A DNA stretch of 64,000 nucleotides, taken from contig CAUYUJ010014272.1 of NCBI GenBank assembly GCA_963575745.1, positions 242,493-306,492 of the forward strand, given 5' to 3'. The DNA is from Prorocentrum cordatum. Its lineage: Eukaryota; Sar; Dinophyceae; Prorocentrales; Prorocentraceae. The notes beneath the pieces were generated by a model that was given only the letters and a program-made list of their open reading frames with translations, was not told where the DNA came from and ran no database searches. Of the stretch, positions 43,011 through 52,030 are shown piece after piece (the first letter of the stretch is position 1; every line of letters starts with the position of its first letter). The position numbers and the translations under genes are program-made.

Positions 43011-43512
43011 GCAGAATCCGATTGAATATTTAGACATCCTGGAATCCTGAAGAAGTTGAAGGGAAAACTAAGAACACCTGGGTCAGTCCCTAAAAACCGA
43101 ACTCTGATACATCCTGAGGAAGGCAGATGAATCCTGAAGAGCCCTGGCGTACAAGCAGGCACCCAAGTAAACGTCCCATATGCACCCTGAGAAACCACCA
43201 CGCTTCGAAGACGCCTCTGGCCCACAAACCAGGCGCGCTTTAGGATGAACCGCGGGCCCACAAACCCAAAGAGCGCCCAAAGGAGACCAAGACAAAAAAA
43301 GAAAAAAAACTAAGTAAAACGGCAATTATGAGGATTTTCAATTCTGTATACGACTCACAAGCTAAAGGAATGCCTGTGGCCCGCCTGGGACGATGACCGC
43401 GACCCCTCTCATGGTCAACGCGTGCTTGCAGCAATCATTCAGTCACCGAGTGTTCGGTTGCGCGTGGGCGCGGGACCAAGATTGAGGCGAAGCGAAACGA
43501 ACCCTCGAATCT
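43011..43512. other. nothing recognised
   Basis: Ordinary-complexity sequence with ORFs under about 100 codons and no motif. Confidence 0.4.
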
Positions 43513-43560
43513 TGTATTGAAATCTTGTGTATATATGTATATATGTATATATGTATATAT

Positions 43561-43592
<32 letters not shown>
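43513..43592. repeat. (TATG/TA)n microsatellite
   Basis: TATATATG units merging into a pure TA tract at about 43,578-43,591. Confidence 0.95.
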
Positions 43593-44840
43593 GCCCATTT
43601 ATACCTCCGTGCCACGATAACACCCCTGTAAAGCCTTCCGGCTATTCAAACCACGCGCTGCGCCACATTGGGTGCATCGTCCTAATAATTTTGACCAGCG
43701 GGCGCGCGCGTAGCATTATTTGACAGGGATGAGGGGGGGGGGCGATACGGGGACTCCCTGGTATGGTAAACTTTTCCGAACAAGCCGAACGATGAGACAA
43801 ACTCATTTGTAAATCACATCAGCTCTTTGGACCAAGGTGGTTTAAGGATGCCTTTGTCACTTGTTTCAAAAACCCTCATCCCTTCGGGTGGGGCTCCCCC
43901 TCCCTTCCCTGTTCTTTCTGCGGATTTCGCGATGTGTCAGGGGGTCCCTCTTCGCCCGCGATGGCTCCAAAAGGGCCTCCTACGCTCCAAGATAGCCTTC
44001 AATGCGGCCCCATATATCCACATCTGATTCAAGATAGCTTCCGACATACCTCCGGGAGGTCCGACGAGGGCCACAATGCGGTTCCAAATGCCTTCGGAAG
44101 CCCCTCATGACCCACCCACGTGGCCAATGTCCTTGAAACACCCAGGGGGCACCAATGATCTTTGCCTTCTCGGGGCTGCGAACTGCGAAACCGTCCCCAC
44201 TTTCAAGGGCTGCTGGGGGGTCCAGCATAGCGACGTCCTGCGCGGACTCAGGTTGGCCCTGATCCTCTTTCCCGCGGGCCGCCCGAAGATCTAGCGGGTG
44301 AGCTCGGCCTCGCGCGCTTCTTGCGCTAACTACAGACAACGAATCTTTTTGGAACGCCAGAGCGAAATGGCGCAGGCCGGGCTGCTTGTCCAACGTGCCA
44401 CTGGAAAGTCCTCATCTGACCTCTTTCGTTGTCGTCCTCTTCCTCTTTGTGCCGTCTCGCTGCTGCTGTCGCATTTACTGTTCGGCCCCTCTTCCGTCCT
44501 TTTCCTGCCCCCTGGTTCCTGCCCCCCATTTCCTCTTCGAGCCTGGGGCTTCAGTCCTCGTCCTTCTGTTGCTGTTCTGTGGATCGTGCAGCCCGCGCGC
44601 TGCCCATCTAGCTCGCAACTGACAGATCCTGTGTTGTCATAAGCCATACTGTCTGGACCAGATCCCCTTGTCGTTTCATACAGATGGGCTCGGTACGTCG
44701 AATGGTAATGTGTATCTCATATTACGACACTATCCTTTGTGAGTGCTTGGGCGTGGGATCTAAGTGCAGGTCCCAGCGTGCGCGTTCCTCTATGCTTCTC
44801 TCTGCCGCCGTATGCTGCGTTCTCTCTGCCGCTGTGTGCT
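43593..44840. other. no convincing gene
   Basis: Overlapping ORFs of 60-137 codons on both strands; none has a recognised motif. 43,730-43,742 is a poly-G tract. A pyrimidine-rich stretch lies at about 44,440-44,560. Confidence 0.4.
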
Positions 44841-44844
44841 GACA

Positions 44845-45535
44845 GGAGAAGGGTCGGGGGTGCCGAAACCATGGCTTCGATCGAAGGATCTCCACGCTCT
44901 GGGCGCGAACGGGCGAGGTGTAGTACCCCTTTGGCGGCTCACCCTTGGGGTGCTCAAGTGCTATCGTGTCACGCTGTGGGTGATTGAAAGTGAGAAATTG
45001 TAGCGTGCTCCTTCGATGGGGCGCTGGATGGCCCCCCACCCCTTTTGGGGTGCTGACCTAAGCGCCTTGCTAGAGACATCCTTACACTCTGTTCTGACAC
45101 GGGAAGGATCGGTGTCGCCGAACAGGTGCCTCGCTCGACACATCCCAACAACATGGGCGCGACCGGGTGGGTGTACCACCCCTTGGCGGTTCCTCCCCTT
45201 CGGGTGTTACAACAAGCGACTCGCTCGAGACATTCTCACAGCTTCCTCTAAAAGGGAGAAAGCTGGTGCCGCCGAACAAGCGCCTCGCTCGACACATCCC
45301 CACAACATGGGCGCGACCGGGTGGGTGTACCACTCCCTGGCGCTCCCCTCCTCCCTTTGGAGTGCTAAAGCAAGCGCCTTGTTCGAGACATCCTAACAAC
45401 CTGCTCTGCGAGGAATGGAATCGGAGCCGCCAAGCAAGCTCTTCGCTCGAGACATCCCCTCAAACCGGGCACGAACTGGCGAGGGTAACGCCCCCTATCA
45501 GCTCTTCCTTGGTGTGCTCAGGTGCTATACCTGCT
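44845..45535 (+). repeat. ~150-bp tandem repeat (about four degenerate units)
   Basis: Phrases recur in order: GAACAAGCGCCTCGCTCGACACATCC, ACATGGGCGCGACCGGGTGGGTGTACCACYCC, CTTTGGNGTGCT. CGCTCGACACATCCC occurs at about 45,132 and 45,285, giving a ~153-bp period, with a half-unit starting near 45,210. The first unit at about 44,845 is the most diverged. Confidence 0.85.
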
Positions 45536-45544
45536 AGATCGTGG

Positions 45545-45845
45545 TGAGTTCTGCGTGTGAGTGAGTTTGTATGAATGAAACGCATGGGTCTGAGTGTGCG
45601 TGAGTCTGAGTCTGAGTGAACTGCGTGTGAGCGAATGTGGGTCTGAGGGGATATGAATGTGAGTGGTGAGGTCTGCGTGTGAATGAATATGGGTGTGAGC
45701 GAATCTGAGTGGATGAGTCTGAGTGTGAGTGAGTCTGAGTATGAGTGGGATGGATGTACATGTGTCTGCGTGCGAGTGATCGCAGTATGAGTGGATGTGA
45801 GTGTGTGGTTGTGAATCTGAGCTTGAGTGTCTGTGAATGAAAGGA
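45545..45845 (+). repeat. GTGAGTCTGAGTGTGA satellite
   Basis: Loose GTGAGTCTGAG/TGTGAATG units over 300 bp. On the minus strand they read Ser-His-Ser-Asp-Ser-Leu repeats. Confidence 0.9.
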
Positions 45846-45962
45846 GGCAGGACGTGAAAAGGAGGAGGAGACGGAGGAGTAGAAGGCAGCCCATCTGCTA
45901 CACTATATCTGTATCAAGACATGTAGTTAAATATGCGTGGTGCAGGTCATGTTGTGCAATGT

Positions 45963-46271
45963 CTGCAGGTATGCATGCATGCATGCATGCATGTATGTAA
46001 ATGTGCCTGTATGCTTGTATGTATGTATGTATGTATGCATGCATGCATGTATGCATGTATGTATGTATGTATGTATGTATATTTGTATGTATGTATGCAT
46101 GTACGACTATGTGTACGAATGTATGTACGTATGTATTCATGCGTGCACCGACGTACGCAAATGTACATGCACGTATGCATGCATGTGTGCACATATACAT
46201 GCACATATGTATGTATGCATGCACGCATGCGTGCATCCATGTATGTGTGTATAAACGAATGCACGTATATG

Positions 46272-46308
<37 letters not shown>

Positions 46309-46315
46309 ATATATA
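45963..46315 (+). repeat. (ATGC/ATGT)n tetranucleotide tract ending in (TA)n
   Basis: GTATGCATGCATGTATGT units, then a pure TA run at about 46,276-46,301. All six frames read as Tyr/Cys/Met or His/Ile/Tyr repeats, so the 159-185-codon ORFs here are artefacts. Confidence 0.95.
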
Positions 46316-46569
46316 TGTAAAAAGTACTCTGCGATGTGGTACACGCTACGCGTTGCAAGATATGAGATGCAATCTGCGTCTGGTGCAATATCCGCCACCG
46401 TGCCTCTGGCACAAAGTGGAGTGTCCCAAGGCTTATGCAGCCATGAACGGTACATGGTTCCCTACCTAGGTTATGCCTAGGAGGGTTCTTACTTTGTTTG
46501 CTTAAAGGGGCAGGCAGTGTAAAACGCCCCGGGCGGTTCCCCCAGTCCCCGCCCCGCGGTTCCCCCAGT

Positions 46570-46885
46570 TGCGCCCCTTAGCTTAGCGTTGCTTATCTCA
46601 TCTTAGATTAGCTTAGCTTAGCTTAGCTTCATCTTAGCTTCGCTTAGCTGTAACTTAGCTTAGCTTAGCTTAGCTTAGCTTTAGCTTTAGCTTAGCTTTA
46701 GCTTTAGCTTAGCTTTAGCTTAGCTTTTAGCTTAGCTTTAACTTAGCTTTTAGCTCAACTTTAGCTTAGCTCTAGCTTAGCTTTACCTTAACTTTAGCTT
46801 AGCTTTAGCTTATCTGCAGCTTACCTGCAGCTTAGCTTTAGCTTAGCTTTCGCTTAGCTTTAGTTTAGCTTAGCTTTACTGTTGC
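46570..46885 (+). repeat. (TTAGCT)n-type minisatellite
   Basis: Units AGCTTAGCT, AGCTTTAGCTT and variants for about 310 bp. It resembles a telomere-like hexamer in size but is not TTTAGGG/TTAGGG and is internal. Confidence 0.95.
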
Positions 46886-46889
46886 TACT

Positions 46890-47690
46890 AATGCTGCTTT
46901 CCTAGGGGCTCCAACTCCTAGGTAGGGTCGCACTGGGATAATTTGTAAGTTTTTCAAAAGGCCCGGACTCCGGGTTTCCCGGGCGCTCCTGGGCGCTGCG
47001 GGGTGCTTCCAGAGTGTTCCGCGTGGGCCTCCGGGACAGTCCCTTCGCTTAGGAGGTGCCCAAAACGGGCCAAGAAAGCCCCAGGAGGCCGCCCAGACTG
47101 TCTGGGAGGGCGCAGAATCGCCGAAAGATCGCTCCAGTGCGCCCAGGATGGCCTCCAGACGGCCCAAGAGGCCTCGAAGACGCCCCAAGAGGCCCCCAAG
47201 GCCACTCCCAAGAGGCTCAAATCATTGATTGTCCTTAGGTTTTTGAACGACTTTGGCGTTCTCGACTTTTCGGCCTCCCGACGCTCCAAGACGGCCAAAG
47301 ATGCCCCCCAATATCGCCCCAAGACAGCCGGATAATCCTCCAAGAGGGCCCCAGGGCCCCAAGACAGCCCACGGGCCTCCCAGACGGCCCAAGAGGCCTC
47401 TAAGACGGCTCAGAGGATGCCCCCACGGGGAACCCGAGAGGACATTTCGAGCCCTCGGCCTCGAGAGGCACCCAGGATGTCCGAAGAGGCCTCCAAGAAG
47501 CCCCTAAGAGGCCCCAAGAGGCTCCCGAGACCCCCAGGAAGCCAAGAGGGCCGCTAGCGGCTCCCATGAGGCCCTTCAGAGGCTGTCCTCAGATGCACCA
47601 AAACTGGCCCCCCAGAGGCCCCCGAGAGCGCTCCTAAGAGACCCCTAGGAAGCATCCCTGATGACTCTGAATCACACCGCGAGCACGGTG
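46890..47690. repeat. degenerate CCAAGAGGCCC repeats
   Basis: Dense CCCAAGAGGCCTCNAAGACGGCCC units. The 110-135-codon ORFs are repeat-derived. Confidence 0.85.
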
Positions 47691-47853
47691 GTGGGATGGG
47701 CCGAAGGCCACTCGATGTGTGGTGCAGGCTATGCGTCGCAAGCGACGTGGTGCAGGCTATAGACGGGCCGCTGAAAGAAGGAACGCCAAATAAGGAACGA
47801 CGCCCCTTCTCTGACCCCAGACCCGCCTGCGTGGACGAGGAACGCCGGAGAAG

Positions 47854-48453
47854 TTGCCAGGGACGGACCTACTGAACGTGAGGAACGTCGAGCCCCTTCC
47901 CAACCTGAACGGTTCCTTGTTTCAGCATCTTGGCTGCACGAATGCGCGCGAGACACCACCCGAGTTGGCGACCGACGCAGACGTGCTTCTGGAGCTCCCC
48001 AGGTGCTGGAAACTGCTGTTGCATACGGTAGGGGCCCGACCACAAGAAACCTTCCACAAGAAACCCGACCCTGAGACCCCAGGACGTCCATTGAGTTTGG
48101 GCCTGGGAACGTCTCGCTGTTCCATCGCAAGACCATCGAAAGAAAGAGACCATCGAAGGCCGCGTCTCAGCGCCTTGGCTGTATGCGATGCACTCTGCGT
48201 GGCGCAGGCCCCGTCGTGCGAGCCGCGTGCCCAGCGCACGGGGGCGCGCCCTCGAGGCGCCCACGGGGCGCGGCCACGGGCGGGCGCCCCGGCGAGCCCC
48301 CAGCAGACCCCACCCATCGCCAGGGGGGGGAGCCCTCGAGGCGCCCACGGGCGGCCACCACCCAGGGCAGCAGGCGAACCCCCAGAAGAGCCACCCGCAC
48401 TCTTAGGAGGCAACTGCTGGGAGGCTGTCCTCGGACAAATTGAAAAAGATTGA
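47854..48453 (+). CDS. doubtful Pro/Arg-rich ORF
   Basis: 199 codons, of which the first ~85 have mixed composition and the rest is Pro/Arg/Gly/Ala-rich with a duplicated Pro-Arg-Gly-Ala-His-Gly segment (GAGGCGCCCACGGG twice in the DNA). A minus-strand ORF of 163 codons overlaps it, so the strand is not certain. No motif recognised; it may be GC-rich non-coding DNA. Confidence 0.2.
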   Translation: MPGTDLLNVRNVEPLPNLNGSLFQHLGCTNARETPPELATDADVLLELPRCWKLLLHTVGARPQETFHKKPDPETPGRPLSLGLGTSRCSIARPSKERDHRRPRLSALAVCDALCVAQAPSCEPRAQRTGARPRGAHGARPRAGAPASPQQTPPIARGGSPRGAHGRPPPRAAGEPPEEPPALLGGNCWEAVLGQIEKD

Positions 48454-48489
48454 GCCCCAGTGGGCGCCTGCTGTGCTGGAAAGGGCCTC

Positions 48490-48565
48490 GGATTAAGCCG
48501 GACTAGCCAGGATTAAGCGGGATTAAGCCGGACTAAGCGGGAGTAAGTCGGATTAACCCGGACTT
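48490..48565 (+). repeat. GGATTAAGCCGGACTAAGC minisatellite
   Basis: About five imperfect GGAYTAAGCSGGACTA units. Confidence 0.9.
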
Positions 48566-48705
48566 CGGACCAGGGCAAAAACAGAATTTGACCTCCCAGG
48601 AGTTGCATCCGAAACATTCTTGGGTTGCACAGGTAAGAGCCCCTGAGCGCAGGCATTGTTAATGGGAATCAATCGAATTCAGCTGCGCTCCCCAACGGGT
48701 CCCCA

Positions 48706-48954
48706 TCAAGACGCCTGCGAGATGCTGCCATCCTTGGGCAGCCGGGGGACAGCCACCATGGTGACTATGGGGTCCGCGGAAGCGCACTCCCGCCGCAGGT
48801 ATCCGAGCACGCGCTCGCGGACCGCCCCGAAATCGCACTGGCCGGAGACGTAGACCTGCCCCCGAGGTCCTCCCGCCCCGCCAGGAACGCCCGAGGCCGT
48901 AACGCTGATGCACCACCACCGTGCCTCGGCAGGGCCGTTCTTTGGCCATGGCAT
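48706..48954 (-). CDS. probable exon of unknown gene (downstream)
   Basis: 82-codon open frame. Residues 12-82 look coding: Trp-Trp-Cys-Ile-Ser-Val, a Gly-rich turn, then Val-Tyr-Val-Ser-Gly-Gln-Cys-Asp-Phe and Arg-Glu-Arg-Val-Leu-Gly-Tyr-Leu-Arg-Arg-Glu-Cys, followed by hydrophobic beta-like Ile-Val-Thr-Met-Val-Ala-Val. Other frames over the same DNA are Arg/Pro/Gly-rich shadows. Probably joined to the exon at 49,214-49,531 on the same strand. Family unknown. Confidence 0.4.
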   Translation of the reverse strand: MPWPKNGPAEARWWCISVTASGVPGGAGGPRGQVYVSGQCDFGAVRERVLGYLRRECASADPIVTMVAVPRLPKDGSISQAS

Positions 48955-49213
48955 GGTGGACCTGTCCTCCTGGCCGTGGCCAGGAGGGTCAAACCACCAT
49001 CTCGGGTCTCAGGCTGGCCCTGGCCGGGCAATGGTGATGCTTCGGTGCCTTCGTCGGGTGACCGTACCCGTTCACGCGCGCCGCAGGGAGAGGACGCTGA
49101 CCCTTTTGCCCCCTGGCCCCAGGGTCCTCTCGAAACCTGCGCCAGGACCCCCCTGGAGCACTGGTCAAGCTGACGTCACTTCGAGGCACGTCCTGGCGTG
49201 GCGAGCTGGCGCC

Positions 49214-49531
49214 TCAACACCCCTCCTCGGACAACGGTCGCGCGAACACGCAGGCTGCTCCGAGCGGGGCGAGAGAAATCCGGCAGGCCTGCGCCATGGC
49301 GACCTCTCCGAGGCCGCTGCCAACCTCCGCCAGCACGTTGCGCATGGACCGTGCGAGCATCCACAGCTCGGCCTCCCACTGCAGGATGCTCGCTCCAGTG
49401 GCGCTCTCGCGCGGGCGCTGCCTTTCAGAGACGCTGTCGCTCTCGGCGTCGACTGTCGCCGCCGCCGCATCCTGCGAGCGCGGCCAGAGACTAGGGACCC
49501 TGCCACAGGGGGAGGCCGAACGTTTCCGCAT
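49214..49531 (-). CDS. probable exon of unknown gene (upstream)
   Basis: 105-codon frame. The middle part (Ala-Ala-Thr-Val-Asp-Ala-Glu-Ser-Asp-Ser-Val-Ser-Glu) and the helical part with Leu-Gln-Trp-Glu-Ala-Glu-Leu-Trp-Met-Leu-Ala-Arg-Ser-Met-Arg-Asn-Val-Leu look coding and amphipathic. Ends may be intronic. May belong with 48,706-48,954. Function unknown. Confidence 0.4.
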   Translation of the reverse strand: MRKRSASPCGRVPSLWPRSQDAAAATVDAESDSVSERQRPRESATGASILQWEAELWMLARSMRNVLAEVGSGLGEVAMAQACRISLAPLGAACVFARPLSEEGC

Positions 49532-49689
49532 TTAGGCTGAGTGAACGTCAAATCCGGCATTCTAAAGGGTATGACGTCTATTTTGTGAGAGAGGGCCTGC
49601 GGCGGGAAAGTTGATCGCTGGTCGGGTTTCTTGAAGAGCCCTCCCTCGGCCCTTCCAGGAACACTCTTCCCGTACGTCGATGACTTCGC

Positions 49690-49900
49690 CTCGTGAAATG
49701 CAGCGCAAATCAATTCAGTGTAACCGCAAAACCATGCAAGGCAATGCAACGCAATGCGCAGCAGCAGCATACCGTAAAGCAGCACAACGCAAGGCAATTT
49801 ATGGCAAACCGAGCCAGCTCGATGCAGGACACAATGCAGCAGAGAAGTGCGCTGTAGTGCAAGGCGGAACGAAGCAGATCATTTCCAAGCAAGGCAGGCG
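49690..49900. repeat. degenerate GCAATGCAACGC repeats
   Basis: AAGGCAATGCAACGCAATGCGC-like motifs, the same type as 39,860-40,060. Confidence 0.7.
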
Positions 49901-49937
49901 GCGGTGCCTATGTAATACCACGGTCGGGTGCTTTTGC

Positions 49938-50110
49938 TCAGCGTGTCGCCGTGGCGGCCCTGGGGACACGCTATGCCCTGCAAGCGGATAGCGTGTCGCT
50001 CCGCTTCGCGGGGCCAGATGCTCGGGAAGTTCACGCCTGGGAACCGCGAAATGGATAGCGTGTCGCGCCGAAGCGTGGTGGACCAGGAACGGCGGAACGA
50101 CACGCTATCC
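49938..50110. repeat. cluster of GGATAGCGTGTCG direct and inverted repeats
   Basis: GCGTGTCG at 49,941; GGACACGCTAT near 49,964; GATAGCGTGTCG at 49,987; GGATAGCGTGTCG at 50,053-50,065, with its perfect 13-bp inverse CGACACGCTATCC at 50,098-50,110. Nested hairpins are possible. Confidence 0.8.
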
Positions 50111-50143
50111 CAAAGTTCCTGATCGACCGTAGCCTGCAGAGAG

Positions 50144-50543
50144 GTGCCTCAGAAGAAGCACCCGCGTCCATTCCCGAGCCCGAGTCCTCCGCCGCAGGCA
50201 ACGCCATGGAGTGCGGCACGAGGCCGAGTACCCCAGCAGAGAGCAACGCCGGGCCTGTCCACAGCGCCTGGGAGCTGCGGCTGCGCGGAGAGCAACCGAG
50301 GCTTCTTCCTTTCCCTCCTCCCTCCTCCTCCTTCTGCTCCCTCCTCCTCCCTCCTCCTCTTCCTCCCTCCTCTGCCTCCTTTTTCTCCTCCTCCTCTTCC
50401 TTTCCCTCCTCCCTCCTACAAAGGGTGCCCTCCCGTGGTGCTGTTCTTGGAGGTGCAGCTCTTCATGGAGCCGCGGATGCTGTCCCAGCCAGAACTGACC
50501 TGCTACGATTTCAGTCCACCAAGTCTATCGTACAGCCAAACCT
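50144..50543 (+). other. pyrimidine-rich leader of the retroelement remnant
   Basis: TTCCTCCCTCCTCC tracts at 50,305-50,415. Flanking sequence has short ORFs only. No upstream endonuclease domain could be recognised. Confidence 0.4.
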
Positions 50544-51440
50544 ATGATCAAACACATTCTCATTCAAGACATCTGGGCCAGCTTCCTGGACGTTTCTCTT
50601 TTCATATCGGCAACCTGGGCGTTTTTTGTTGTTGCCGCTGGAGGGGCGAAGGTGCTCAAGAGGCTGTGCCAGCTTTCTGGCAAGTTGTCCAAGAAGCGCT
50701 GGCCCAGCTTTAAGGAGGGAAACTTCTTAATCCTATGCTCGACCGTACAGGCATCGAGGAGTGGCACCAAGTTAGCTAGATGTCTCACGGCGGTCGTTCG
50801 CGAGAAGTTGGCTATTGCACACCTGTCGGTGTCGGAGCGGATGTGGATGGACGATCTGCTCGGGCGCGTCTCAGGCAGCCGTGAACATGTTCGAAGTACA
50901 TATGTGAAGTCTGTGATCACCACGGTCAAGGAGTTTCGCAAGCTCAAGCTGGGCATCGCTTCGAAGAGCGTGGTGGTGTGTTCATGTTATCAGGATGCGC
51001 TCAACGTTGCTCGTCGGTTGAAGAGGAAAGGCGTACACATCAAGCCGCCCCTGCAGTCATCATATTTAGGCATTGATTTAGCTGGATGTCGTCGACACGG
51101 TCAAGATACAGCTCGCAAAAGGGCGCACATCAAAGGCTCCGACGTATCGCGCGGGCGGCGAGGAAGTTGACTTCGCCTAGCAAGTTTCAGAGGACGGGGC
51201 CGCACGCCTCAGCATCATACGAACATCAGCTTATTGCGGTTTTTGGTTCGGTGATGCCCAGTCACAGGAGGAGGTTAGGAACTGCTGCAAGGTTCGCAAC
51301 GAGGGGGAGATGCTTGACGTCATTAATCGAACTCCACCTCCCAAGCGCGGACCATGGTGTGATGCTGCCCAGGTTGTGCCTCAGTCAGTGGCTCGACTCT
51401 CGGCTTCTCGAACCCGCCTCCGAGCTTCGGTGGCCTTAGC
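50544..51440 (+). pseudogene. reverse transcriptase C-terminal half (frameshifted)
   Basis: The 208-codon frame 50,544-51,170 carries Met-Trp-Met-Asp-Asp-Leu at residues 100-105 (nt 50,841-50,858), matching the x-x-Asp-Asp catalytic motif C of RTs. It continues with a Ser-Lys-Ser-Val-Val-Val-Cys-Ser strand, Arg-Arg-Leu-Lys-Arg-Lys-Gly-Val-His and Tyr-Leu-Gly-Ile-Asp-Leu-Ala-Gly-Cys-Arg-Arg, typical of the motif D-E region in this RT class as I remember it. After a frameshift near 51,130, the 51,086-51,439 frame continues with Arg-Ile-Ala-Arg-Ala-Ala-Arg-Lys-Leu and a thumb-like helical part. The fingers and motif A are missing or too decayed to see. Non-functional. Confidence 0.7.
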
Positions 51441-51960
51441 ATGGAGAAGGTCGGTGGCGGCTCTCCAGGGTGTCCCTGCTGGACCGCGAGGTCGACTCAT
51501 TCGAGGCCCGCTTTCTCCTGTTGTGCTGCACTTGCTCCAGTCAGGGTGCGTCCAAAGTCGGCGACGTAGTGGCAGTTGCCGAGTGACGGGAGCAACGTGG
51601 AGCATACATGGGGGTTCTCCGCGGATGCTTTCGTTGGCCTGGGCCTGGCGCAGCCACTTCTCGACGAGTTCGAGACCACGTGGGATTGCAATTATGGCAC
51701 GAGGCAGCTGGGACTTCCTGTGGAGGTGGCCTCGAGCAGGGCGCGGACTGGATGAACTATCGCAACCATGTGCTGCTCCTACTTAACGCAAGGCGGGGAA
51801 AGCAACTTTCAGAGCTGATGGTCACCATCGCCACCGGTGGGTACTGGATCCAGCAGCGGAAAAACAGGAGGCCGCGCGGACGGACTTGGGCGTGTGCGAG
51901 CGGTGCGGTGAAGATCCAGACACACCTGCTCATCGTAATTGGTTGCTTGTTCAGTGAAAG
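51441..51960 (+). pseudogene. connection region and Cys-Cys-His zinc knuckle of the retroelement
   Basis: Frame pieces include Arg-Gly-Pro-Leu-Ser-Pro-Val-Val-Leu-His-Leu-Leu (about 51,505) and Thr-Gly-Gly-Tyr-Trp (about 51,833). A frame at 51,895-51,942 reads Cys-Glu-Arg-Cys-Gly-Glu-Asp-Pro-Asp-Thr-Pro-Ala-His-Arg-Asn-Trp, the C-x2-C...H start of a knuckle. A 42-bp tandem duplication (CTCATCGTAATTGGTTGCTT at 51,929 and 51,971) follows immediately and disrupts it. Confidence 0.6.
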
Positions 51961-52030
51961 CAAAGGGTGGCTCATCGTAATTGGTTGCTTATTCAGTAGA
52001 GACACGGGGTCGTCAGCGAATGACGAATTA

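Noticed and set aside
45898-46480. Overlapping ORFs of 105-185 codons rich in Tyr/Cys/Met/His
   Set aside because: All are translations of the ATGC/ATGT and TA microsatellites.
46570-46885. Telomere
   Set aside because: The unit is TTAGCT-like, not a known telomeric repeat, and it is internal.
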